This document shows positions 26,208 to 33,383 of a stretch of DNA of 36,583 nt, in pieces (within the stretch, counting starts at the first letter, position 1; every line of letters starts with the position of its first letter). A program made the translations under genes and the position numbers. The DNA comes from Opitutus sp. GAS368 (GTDB lineage Bacteria > Verrucomicrobiota > Verrucomicrobiia > Chthoniobacterales > Chthoniobacteraceae): NCBI GenBank assembly GCA_943329925.2, contig CALQFT020000015.1:1-36583 (forward strand). The letters are read 5' to 3'. A model generated the notes under the pieces. That model saw only the letters and a program-made list of their open reading frames with translations. It was not told the origin of the DNA and made no database searches.

Positions 26208-27239
26208 ATGGCTCATAGCGTCTATCACCCCTCAATAGAAGGCGCCCAACACGGCGCAAAATCTCTTTCCGAATTCCTCGCTTACGCGAAGCGCTCCGGC
26301 GCGGCGGGAGCGCAGCCAAGCAACTACATGCTCCAAGAGGGCGCCGGCTTTAAAAAGGCAAAAGACATTCAGGATGCTTTCGCTCAAAGCGGATTGCGTC
26401 TTGATGGGGTTTCTGGTCATTGCCCGATTTGGGTCCACACCACGGCGTGGACGGGATCGCCTACGATCCGGCCGTTTATACCTGCAGATATTGCTCTGAA
26501 GTCTCCTGCGGAGATTGAAGCTTGGGCAGAGAACTACACGCTGCGCCTGCTTGATTTGTTGGCGGAATTAAACATGAAGGTGTTTCCGATGTTTTGGGGC
26601 GTGGCCTTTGGTTGGGAAATGGCAAGTGGCTATCCTTGGGGATTTTGGGCTGGGCCAGGGTATGATATGGTAAAGGAAGGTGAAGAGCGTTTCGTTCAGA
26701 AGACAGCCAAGATTCGGGCACACGCCCGCAAACTGGGAATCAAGCTTTGCCACGAGATTCATCCCGGAACGGCTGCTGCAACGGCTGACGAATTCTTGCG
26801 GCTTGTCGCGTTGTGCGACGAGGACACGTCGATGGCAGTGAACGCGGATCCCTCCCATTGTTGGGAAGGGGAGTCGTTTGAAAGTCGCTTTTTGAAAGTT
26901 GGGCCTTGGGTGTATGCCTGCCATATTAAGAACTACACAGTGCGTCCGGGCTTCCCGCTGCGCACCATGGAGCCGCTTTGGGCCAACCGAGGAATGCAGT
27001 TCACTGATCTTGCGACGGGCGATCTCAACATGCAGCGCTACGCCGAGCTCATGCTGCAAATAGGCTATCCGCAGCGTTATTGCAAGTTGACTGGTGCCGC
27101 GTCTGCGCCGCTGGTGGTGGAGGCTGAAAGCGCCTACAAAGATCTGGATTACACGAGCGCTAATGGGATTGCCTACATCCGCGATAATTTCCAGTGGCCC
27201 TCTGCCGCGGGCTCCTTCGAGGACGGGATGGGCGTTTAG
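26208..27239 (+). CDS. Sugar phosphate isomerase/epimerase-like TIM-barrel protein
   Basis: The protein is 343 residues from the ATG at 26208; the frame is open further upstream but overlaps the divergent Nif3-like gene. It belongs to the xylose isomerase-like TIM barrel superfamily. Probable metal ligands are E183 (CHEIHPGT), D214 and H217 (NADPSHCWEGES), H239 (CHIKNYTV) and E305 (VVEAESAYKD). The N-terminal part contains GAQPSNYML and GVSGHCPIWVHT. The DPSHCWEG pattern is common in inositol- and myo-inosose-type epimerases. The substrate is unknown. It stands alone, with no sugar operon beside it. Confidence 0.82.
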   Translation: MAHSVYHPSIEGAQHGAKSLSEFLAYAKRSGAAGAQPSNYMLQEGAGFKKAKDIQDAFAQSGLRLDGVSGHCPIWVHTTAWTGSPTIRPFIPADIALKSPAEIEAWAENYTLRLLDLLAELNMKVFPMFWGVAFGWEMASGYPWGFWAGPGYDMVKEGEERFVQKTAKIRAHARKLGIKLCHEIHPGTAAATADEFLRLVALCDEDTSMAVNADPSHCWEGESFESRFLKVGPWVYACHIKNYTVRPGFPLRTMEPLWANRGMQFTDLATGDLNMQRYAELMLQIGYPQRYCKLTGAASAPLVVEAESAYKDLDYTSANGIAYIRDNFQWPSAAGSFEDGMGV

Positions 27240-27289
27240 CTTTGTCCTGTCTGGGAATGGCGCCAAGTTGGCGATTTGCGCTGGGGGTA

Positions 27290-27324
27290 GGGAAGGGCTT
27301 GAGCTTTGAGGCTCTGCCCTCCCC
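27290..27324. terminator. Hairpin in the convergent gap between the isomerase-like gene and argS
   Basis: AGGGC (27294-27298) pairs with GCCCT (27316-27320). Inside it GAGC (27301-27304) pairs with GCTC (27311-27314), giving an extended stem with a small internal loop and a 6-base loop. GGG/CCCC outside can add pairs. There is no T-run on either strand, so any terminator role is inferred from position only. Confidence 0.4.
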
Positions 27325-27334
27325 GGTAAAATAC

Positions 27335-29098
27335 TTACATGCGCTCTGGGACTTCGATTCCCAGTAGTTCCAATCCCGTCTTCAACAACCGGGCGCTTAA
27401 GTCGCAAAGTGCGAGTCGACTAGCGCGCTGTGCGCCCTCGGATTTCAGCACTGGGCAGGCTTCGTAAAAGGCGTGGAACGTGTTGGCGAGTTCGTAGAGG
27501 TAGTTCGCGAGCGTGTTGGGGCGGTGGTCCAGCAGCACAAGGGGAAGCACTTCCCCAAATTGTAACAGGCGTTTTCCGAGAGCCAGTTCTGCGGGCTGTT
27601 CGAGTAAAATTGGCTGGCCTTGATCCCACGCGGCGCCAGCTTCCGCCAGCTTGCGGAAAATTGAGCGGATGCGGACGTAAGCGTTTTGAAGGTAGGGGGC
27701 TGTATTGCCCTGGAAACTCAACATTCTGTCCCATGAAAAAACGTAATCGCCTTGCCGGTGTGGCAGAAGGTCGGCGTATTTCACCGCGCCAATTCCAATA
27801 ATACGCGCGATTTCGCGGCGCTCCTCTTCACTGAGTGTCGGGTTGCGTTCGGAGACTTGTGAGAAGGAGCGCTCCTCGGCTTCGTTGAGCAAATCGGCGA
27901 GCCGGATGGTTTCTCCTGAGCGCGTTTTAAAAGGCTTGCCGTCATCGCCAAGGATGGAGCCGAACCAGACGTGGGAACATTTTACATGTTCGGCTGCATC
28001 GGGTTGCCAGCGCTTAAATATGGCAAAGAACTGGCGGAAATGGAGCTGCTGCCGCCCGTCAGTGACATAAACAATCTCGTCGGGACGCCACGTTTCAATG
28101 CGGTACTGCAAGGTGGCCAGATCAGTGGTCGTGTAGTTGGCTGCTCCGTCGCTTTTAAGCACGAGGGCGGGATTGTCCCGCCAGCCGTCCTTGTCCTTGA
28201 TGAGGAATGGGTCTTGTTCCTGAGGCAGTTGGCCATCGGAGAAGACGCAGACAGCGCCGTCGCTTTCTCGAGCAATTCCTTTGGAACGAAGCTCTTCAAC
28301 AACAGACTTGAGGCGTGCATTGTAAAAACTCTCTCCGAGTGTGACATCAAATTTAATCCCGAGCCGACCGTAAATGGAGTCGAACTGGGATTGGGACAGA
28401 CGAATCATTTCCCGCCACAGGGCAAGGTTTTCAACGTCGCCGGCCTGAAGTTTGACTAACTCTTGCTTGGCGGCGTCAAGAACGGAGGCGTCTTCCTTGC
28501 AGCGGGGGCTGACATCCTTGTAAATGCGTTCCATTTCCGCGAGGGGATCCTTGTCCAGAGCGGCTTTGTCCAGGATGGTTTTCCAGCCGTGCAACAGCAT
28601 TCCGAACTGGGTACCCCAGTCGCCGATGTGATTGTCGCGAATGACTTTGTGTCCAATAAAAGTTGCGATGCGCGCCAGAGAGTCACCCAGAATGGTGGAG
28701 CGTATGTGGCCGACGTGCATGGGCTTGGCGACGTTAGGTGAGGAAAAGTCCACAACGATGCAGCGTGGTTGTGATGGCGTAGGAACGCCGAAAGTTGCGT
28801 CGGTTCGGAGCTGCTCGATGCGGTTTTGCACCCAAGCTGGGCGCAGCTTAAAGTTTAGGAAGCCCGCGCCTGCGATTTCCACGGCACTGCAAATGTCGTC
28901 GAGCTGAAGATGAGAAAGGATTTCCTGGGCTACTTCGCGGGGATTGGCCCGGCGACTTTTGGCGAGAAGCATCGCCGCGTTTGATTGGTAGTCACCAAAG
29001 CGGGTGTCAGATGCAGGCGTGACGCAAAGGGGTACTTCGCAGGGCTCTGTGACTGCTGCGCGCAATCGGATTTCAAGGAGAGCGGGAATGGTTTGCAT
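27335..29098 (-). CDS. argS: Arginyl-tRNA synthetase
   Basis: ArgS charges tRNA-Arg. The 587-residue class I synthetase has an N-terminal Arg-S domain (FGDYQSNAAMLLAK, about 34-47). The ArgRS signature SSPNVAKPMHVGHIRST (119-135) includes the HIGH-equivalent HVGH. Downstream are GDWGTQFGMLLHGW and the catalytic-core segment YTTTDLATLQYR. The anticodon-binding DALR domain contains YLYELANTFHAFYEACPVL and ends LLGIEVPERM. As in most ArgRS no canonical KMSKS is visible; DDGKPFKTRSGETIRL occupies that place. Length is normal. Confidence 0.97.
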   Translation of the reverse strand: MQTIPALLEIRLRAAVTEPCEVPLCVTPASDTRFGDYQSNAAMLLAKSRRANPREVAQEILSHLQLDDICSAVEIAGAGFLNFKLRPAWVQNRIEQLRTDATFGVPTPSQPRCIVVDFSSPNVAKPMHVGHIRSTILGDSLARIATFIGHKVIRDNHIGDWGTQFGMLLHGWKTILDKAALDKDPLAEMERIYKDVSPRCKEDASVLDAAKQELVKLQAGDVENLALWREMIRLSQSQFDSIYGRLGIKFDVTLGESFYNARLKSVVEELRSKGIARESDGAVCVFSDGQLPQEQDPFLIKDKDGWRDNPALVLKSDGAANYTTTDLATLQYRIETWRPDEIVYVTDGRQQLHFRQFFAIFKRWQPDAAEHVKCSHVWFGSILGDDGKPFKTRSGETIRLADLLNEAEERSFSQVSERNPTLSEEERREIARIIGIGAVKYADLLPHRQGDYVFSWDRMLSFQGNTAPYLQNAYVRIRSIFRKLAEAGAAWDQGQPILLEQPAELALGKRLLQFGEVLPLVLLDHRPNTLANYLYELANTFHAFYEACPVLKSEGAQRASRLALCDLSARLLKTGLELLGIEVPERM

Positions 29099-29168
29099 AA
29101 GTGCGGACGGGAAAAAGACGGGCGGCGGAAGCTTCCTGAAGCAGTATCAAACTGCTAGAATTCAGTTT

Positions 29169-29546
29169 ATGGCTAAGCAGAAGGAGTCGAATGTTGAATG
29201 GTTTGAAGACGTCGAAGAGCACAATTTTCCTGCTGCTGAATCGTACTTAAGCCTGCTGTATCCAAAGGTTGAGGCCGAGCGGTTAGTGGCTGAATTGAGG
29301 AAGGCGGAGCTGACGGAATTCAAGGCGAAGGATATTTTTCGTGCCTCGCAACTCTCGCTGTTGGGCGTTAGCAATTCGCATGTGGAGCGAGATAGGAGGA
29401 AGATCAAAAAGGGAGTGCCGCTTTCGCCGTTGCTACTAGTGCGTGACGCGGCGCATCGGGGGGTGGTGATTGCGGATGGATATCACCGTCTCTGTGCGGT
29501 TTACGAATTTGAGGAAAATTGCTGGATCCGGTGCAAGATTGTTTAG
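29169..29546 (+). CDS. Small uncharacterised protein with a ParB/Srx-like DGYHR motif
   Basis: The protein is 125 residues from the ATG at 29169; the longer frame overlaps argS. It starts MAKQKESNVEWFEDVEEHNFPAA and contains FKAKDIFRASQLSLLGVSNSHV. It ends VIADGYHRLCAVYEFEENCWIRCKIV. The sequence DGYHR (103-107) after a PLSPLLLVRD strand recalls the GxxR nucleotide- or DNA-binding element of the ParB N-terminal fold. It has no signal peptide, membrane segment or helix-turn-helix. I believe close relatives are common as conserved hypothetical proteins. The function is unknown. It ends 9 bp from the convergent trpG stop. Confidence 0.75.
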   Translation: MAKQKESNVEWFEDVEEHNFPAAESYLSLLYPKVEAERLVAELRKAELTEFKAKDIFRASQLSLLGVSNSHVERDRRKIKKGVPLSPLLLVRDAAHRGVVIADGYHRLCAVYEFEENCWIRCKIV

Positions 29547-29555
29547 CGGGGGTTT

Positions 29556-30119
29556 TTACATGCGCAAAAAGTTCTCCAAGAGATGTTTGCCTTCCACCGT
29601 AAGAATGGACTCCGGGTGGAACTGTACCCCGTGGATGGGGTGTTCTTTGTGGCGCAGTCCCATAATTTCGCCCTCAACTGTGTCGGCGGTAATCTCGAGG
29701 CAGTCGGGGAGCGATTCACGGCGCACGAGGAGTGAGTGGTAACGCGTGGCGGTGAACGGGTTGGGGAGGCCTGCGAAAACACCTGTGGAGTGGTGCCGTA
29801 TGGGCGAGGTCTTGCCGTGCATGAGCCGTCCGGCGCGGACGACCTCGCCGCCGAAAACTTCGCCGATGCATTGGTGCCCGAGGCAAACGCCCAAGAGGGG
29901 GAGGCGAGGTCCAAACGTTCGGATCACGCTGTTTGAAATGCCCGCTTCTTTTGGTGAACACGGGCCTGGTGAAATGACGATGCGCTCGGGTTTGGCTGCT
30001 TCTATTTCGGCGAGAGAAATTTCGTCGTTACGCTTCACAAGGATCTCGGCGCCCAGCTCGCCGAAGTACTGGACGAGGTTGTAGGTGAAGGAGTCGTAAT
30101 TATCTATAACCAGAAGCAT
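29556..30119 (-). CDS. trpG: Anthranilate synthase component II (glutamine amidotransferase)
   Basis: TrpG supplies ammonia from glutamine to TrpE and may also serve p-aminobenzoate synthesis. The start at 30119 gives [20 protein letters not shown] and 187 residues, exactly typical; the longer frame overlaps trpE and is not protein-like. The class I amidotransferase triad is C79 ([12 protein letters not shown]), H168 and E170 (VQFHPES). The oxyanion segment [11 protein letters not shown] is present. It lies 14 bp downstream of trpE in the hisI-trpE-trpG unit. Confidence 0.95.
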   Translation of the reverse strand: MLLVIDNYDSFTYNLVQYFGELGAEILVKRNDEISLAEIEAAKPERIVISPGPCSPKEAGISNSVIRTFGPRLPLLGVCLGHQCIGEVFGGEVVRAGRLMHGKTSPIRHHSTGVFAGLPNPFTATRYHSLLVRRESLPDCLEITADTVEGEIMGLRHKEHPIHGVQFHPESILTVEGKHLLENFLRM

Positions 30120-30133
30120 AAAAGTGGTTTGCG

Positions 30134-31663
30134 TCAGCGGTTTAAGGGCTCCGTGGAACGGGCGCGTGCAATGGCGGCCATCATTCCCATGGCCTTGTTG
30201 ATGCACTCCTGATGTTCGCCCTCGGGGGTGGAATCCGCGACGACTCCCGCGCCGGTTTGCACATAAGCATGGCCGTCTTTGAGTACGACGGTGCGCAGCG
30301 CGATGCAAGAGTCCGTGTTGCCGTCGAATCCGAAATACCCCACGGCTCCCGCGTATACGCCGCGTTTGTGTTTTTCGAATTGGTTGAGCAACTGCATTGC
30401 GCGGATTTTGGGCGAACCGCTGACTGTGCCTGCTGGAAAGGTGGCGCGCATCACGTCGAAGGCGGATTTCTCGGGACTCAACTCGCCTGTGACGTGTGAG
30501 ACGATGTGCATGACGTGACTGTAGCGCTCGATAGTCATGAAGTCGGAGACCTTGACTGAACCAAACTTTGAAATGCGCCCTACATCATTCCTGGCAAGAT
30601 CAACGAGCATAAGGTGTTCTGCGCGCTCTTTTGGATCGGCCAAAAGCTCGGCTGCGTTGGCGTCATCTTCGGCAGGTGTTGCGCCGCGGCGTTTGGTGCC
30701 GGCGATGGGGCGTATGTCCACGCGTCCGTCGGTGACGCGGACGTGCACTTCCGGTGAGGATCCAACGAGGGCGAAGCGTCCAGCCAGCTTGAGGCAAAAC
30801 ATGTAGGGCGAGGGATTAACGTCTCGCAGAGTGCGATAAAGGGTAAGTGCGTCGCCCGTATATTCTGTTTCAAAGCGCTGGGAGGGAACGATTTGAAATA
30901 TGTCGCCCGCGCGGATGTATTCCTGGCAGGCGCGGACCGTCGCCATGTACTCTTCGCGGGTGGTGTTGCAGCGGGCTTCGGCTGGAACGGTAGGCTGTGT
31001 TGGGACAGGGAGTTGCGGCAGGGCGGCGGGTTGCGCCAGGCGTGCCAGAATCTCGCCCACGCGTGTCGCTGCGGCGGTATATGCGGCCTCCGCGTCTTCG
31101 GGAGAAGGCACGTGGGCGTTGACCAGAACTCGCATGCGCCGGGAGCGATGATCAAAGATGAGAACGGCGTCCGTGAGGAAAAATAGTGCGTCTGGCAGTG
31201 AGAGCGGGTCGGGTTGAGGCTCTCCGACAGAAGGCTCGAAGAAACGCACAGCGTTGTAGGAGAGAAAGCCGACTGCGCCGCCCGTAAAGCTAGGTCCTGC
31301 AGCTTCTTCCAGTCCTGGAGGTTTGACTCGGCGATAGGCGCCCAAGAGCGTTTCGAGCTCTGAGAGCGGATCGCTATTGGAGATAAATTCCCGAGTTTGG
31401 CCGTGTTCGGTGAGTCGCACGGTGCGTCCGAGAGTCTCTATAACCAGCCTTGGATCCGTTCCAACGAAGGAATAACGACCGGCCTGGGCGCTGTTTTCCG
31501 CGGATTCGAGCAGGAAACTGTACCCTCCTGAGTCCAATTTTTGGAAGGCGGAGACGGGAGTTTCGGCGTCTGCTAGCAGTTCGCACCATACGGGAATCAG
31601 GTTTCCCTGTGTGGCGAGGGAGCGAAACTCTGGAAGGGACGGCGAGAGGGGCGGAAGGGGCAT
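30134..31663 (-). CDS. trpE: Anthranilate synthase component I
   Basis: TrpE converts chorismate to anthranilate, the first committed step to tryptophan. The 509-residue protein has the N-terminal LLES element (51-54, in [10 protein letters not shown]) that binds tryptophan for feedback inhibition. The chorismate-binding domain contains [39 protein letters not shown] and [16 protein letters not shown]. All expected active-site segments are present. It lies 2 bp downstream of hisI and 14 bp upstream of trpG. Confidence 0.96.
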   Translation of the reverse strand: MPLPPLSPSLPEFRSLATQGNLIPVWCELLADAETPVSAFQKLDSGGYSFLLESAENSAQAGRYSFVGTDPRLVIETLGRTVRLTEHGQTREFISNSDPLSELETLLGAYRRVKPPGLEEAAGPSFTGGAVGFLSYNAVRFFEPSVGEPQPDPLSLPDALFFLTDAVLIFDHRSRRMRVLVNAHVPSPEDAEAAYTAAATRVGEILARLAQPAALPQLPVPTQPTVPAEARCNTTREEYMATVRACQEYIRAGDIFQIVPSQRFETEYTGDALTLYRTLRDVNPSPYMFCLKLAGRFALVGSSPEVHVRVTDGRVDIRPIAGTKRRGATPAEDDANAAELLADPKERAEHLMLVDLARNDVGRISKFGSVKVSDFMTIERYSHVMHIVSHVTGELSPEKSAFDVMRATFPAGTVSGSPKIRAMQLLNQFEKHKRGVYAGAVGYFGFDGNTDSCIALRTVVLKDGHAYVQTGAGVVADSTPEGEHQECINKAMGMMAAIARARSTEPLNR

Positions 31664-31665
31664 TG

Positions 31666-32052
31666 TCAGTGCTTGGCGGCGTAGGTGTCGGCGGGATCGA
31701 AGATGCGGGTCTCCTTGACTTCGAGGAAGTTACCGCTGCGATCGATTTCCTGGAAAAAACAGGATTGGTGGCCGGTGTGGCAGGCGCCGCCGATTTGTTC
31801 CACTTCAAACAGAAGCGTGTCCATGTCGCAATCGGCATGGAATTTGACCACTTTTTGGGTGTGACCGCTGGTTTCGCCCTTGAGCCAGAATTTTTGGCGC
31901 GAGCGGCTCCAGTAGTGCATGAGCCCGGTGTCCAAGGTGGATTGAAGCGAGGTCGCATTCATCCAGGCCATCATGAGGACGCGACCGGTGGATGCGTCTT
32001 GGACGATCGCCGGAATGAGGCCGTCCGTGGTGAATTTCAGAGGTAGGTTCAT
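31666..32052 (-). CDS. hisI: Phosphoribosyl-AMP cyclohydrolase
   Basis: HisI opens the adenine ring of PR-AMP, the third step of histidine synthesis. The 128-residue protein is the single-domain form without a fused HisE. The metal-binding residues are visible: D74, C75, D76 and D78 (HADCDMDTL) and C91 and C98 ([13 protein letters not shown]). The [27 protein letters not shown] segment is typical. It is the first gene of a hisI-trpE-trpG unit, with only 2 bp before trpE. No other his genes are in the window. Confidence 0.96.
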   Translation of the reverse strand: MNLPLKFTTDGLIPAIVQDASTGRVLMMAWMNATSLQSTLDTGLMHYWSRSRQKFWLKGETSGHTQKVVKFHADCDMDTLLFEVEQIGGACHTGHQSCFFQEIDRSGNFLEVKETRIFDPADTYAAKH

Positions 32053-32188
32053 GCGATAAAGAAAAACGGACGCTTGCTATAACAGGGTGAGGCAAGAGGT
32101 GCCAGTGCGGAGGTTGGCGCAGTCTGAATCAATCGGGTTTTTGCGATAATCAGATGACATTTTGGATTGTCTGCTTTTGATTGAGCAA

Positions 32189-32563
32189 ATGCGACTCGAT
32201 CTTTGGCTATGGGCGGTGCGCGCTTTTAAGACCAGACCTCTGGCTGCTGCCGGCATCAAAGGGGGGAAGGTGAAGGTGGACGGCTTGCCCGCCAAGCCTG
32301 CGCACACGGTGCGTCCTGGCCAAAGGATCGCTATCCAGATCAATTCCAATGAGACGCCTTGGGTGCGAACTCTGCTCGCAGTTGATTTTCCTGAATCTCG
32401 GGTCGGAGCTAGATTGGTGCCTCAATATGCAGAAGATGTTACTCCAGCTGAAGAGCTTGAAAAATCCCGTATGCGCGGTCCTCTGATGCAGGGGCGCAGG
32501 CCTCGGGGTAGCGGACGACCCACTAAGTTAGAGCGCCGCTCGATGGGGGAGCTTTTTCAGTAA
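32189..32563 (+). CDS. hslR: S4-domain RNA-binding protein, Hsp15-like
   Basis: Hsp15 binds stalled 50S subunits that carry peptidyl-tRNA and helps recycle them. The ATG at 32189 gives MRLDLWLWAVRAFKTRPLAA, the classic S4 start of this family (RLDKWLWAxRxFKTR); an upstream TTG at 32162 only adds residues before it. The 124-residue protein has the S4 domain at about 1-65 (GGKVKVDGLPAKPAHTVRPG). The basic C-terminal tail GSGRPTKLERRSMGELF matches the RRPxKKERRxLLRF end of E. coli Hsp15. Confidence 0.85.
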   Translation: MRLDLWLWAVRAFKTRPLAAAGIKGGKVKVDGLPAKPAHTVRPGQRIAIQINSNETPWVRTLLAVDFPESRVGARLVPQYAEDVTPAEELEKSRMRGPLMQGRRPRGSGRPTKLERRSMGELFQ

Positions 32564-32707
32564 CCTGAACGTAGCTGCGGATGGCGATGCCACTTGCTCG
32601 GGTCTTCGGACTCATGCTCCGCGGGGCTGGAGGAGCTCCTTGCTATCCCAAACTATCCCGCTGACTAAGTGTTAGTGTCGGCGCGTTTTTGGCCAACTCA
32701 TCTGCAA

Positions 32708-33133
32708 TCAGCGAGTCATGCTGTTTTTCGTGTAAACTTGAATCGAACAAGTCGCCTGAGAATACATTGCGCTTAGTTCTGAATCTTCGGTGACCCAAAT
32801 GACGTCACCATCTGGCAGTTGGGAAGTGAAGCGCCATTTCGAGCCCATGCTGTTAAGCATCAGAAACTGCTCGATTTCTTGCTCAGGAATCGGAAGAGCA
32901 CGTTTAGGCATGGCTGGGTCGAGTTTCTGGAGGAAGATTCCGTCGGCTTTTCCAGCAGAAAATGTGACATAAATCTTCATGCCATTCTTGGCGAAAAGAA
33001 GACCTTTATCACTGGACTTTATCGGCTTGCCATAGCGCTCAATGCACTTTTCGGGAGTGTCTCCAATGCGCGCAAAAACGTTTTGGAGGCCGCTAAACAA
33101 AAGGAAGACCGAGGCTGTAAGAAGGAAACGCAC
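32708..33133 (-). CDS. Exported hypothetical protein
   Basis: The 141-residue frame uses a GTG start at 33133. It begins with a signal peptide (RFLLTASVFLLFSGLQNVFA, cleavage after residue 21). The mature part starts RIGDTPEKCIERYGKPIKSSDKGLLF. The pattern GDTPEKCIERYGKP looks like that of small exported proteins that recur in verrucomicrobial genomes, but I cannot assign a function. It has two cysteines (C29 and one near the C-terminus) that could pair. Base composition of the gene and the 250 bp upstream is more A/T-rich than the neighbours, which hints at a different origin. Confidence 0.65.
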   Translation of the reverse strand: MRFLLTASVFLLFSGLQNVFARIGDTPEKCIERYGKPIKSSDKGLLFAKNGMKIYVTFSAGKADGIFLQKLDPAMPKRALPIPEQEIEQFLMLNSMGSKWRFTSQLPDGDVIWVTEDSELSAMYSQATCSIQVYTKNSMTR

Positions 33134-33383
33134 AGTACTGTTATCAGTTACAACTGGGGGGAATTTAAGCGAAATTACATGAGCTTTACAATTTTAAAAT
33201 CAGTTGGAGTGCGTGTTTGTTTTGTCTTTCTATAGGTAATGTGCTTGATAGCAGATGTTTTTATTAATATGAAAATTACGTAACGTAATGAAGTTTTGAA
33301 ATAAAGGGAGGAAAGTCAACTTCACGCACCTCTATGTTGCCTATTCCTGATTTTGCACGGTCTTTCCGGTGCAGAGCTGGCGT
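33134..33383. other. AT-rich intergenic region between pilT and the exported hypothetical protein
   Basis: These 250 bp hold no convincing gene. The part from about 33170 to 33310 is clearly A/T-rich compared with the window. It contains the palindrome at 33275-33289 and probably the promoter of the minus-strand hypothetical gene. A purine-rich GGGAGG at about 33306 lies too far from the ATG at 33334 to be its ribosome site, and the frame from 33334 only runs antisense to pilT. Confidence 0.6.
33275..33289. promoter_or_regulatory. 15-bp perfect palindrome, possible operator
   Basis: ATTACGT-A-ACGTAAT has perfect 7-bp arms around one base. It lies about 142 bp upstream of the GTG start of the minus-strand hypothetical gene. 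Symmetric sites of this kind bind dimeric regulators (TetR- or MarR-like, or others). It is too short for a stable terminator and no T-run follows. Confidence 0.4.

Noticed and set aside
26568-27407. 279-residue open frame antisense to the isomerase-like gene
   Set aside because: The opposite strand encodes a clear TIM-barrel protein with its metal ligands. The antisense product is Arg/Pro-rich and unrecognisable.
30120-30308. N-terminal extension of trpG into trpE
   Set aside because: The extra 63 residues are an off-frame reading of the trpE 3' end. TrpG proteins start at [14 protein letters not shown].
32564-32707. Possible small RNA or terminator in the gap between the S4 protein and the hypothetical gene
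   Set aside because: Only a short GGAGCTCC palindrome is present, with no stable stem plus T-run and no promoter-like boxes.
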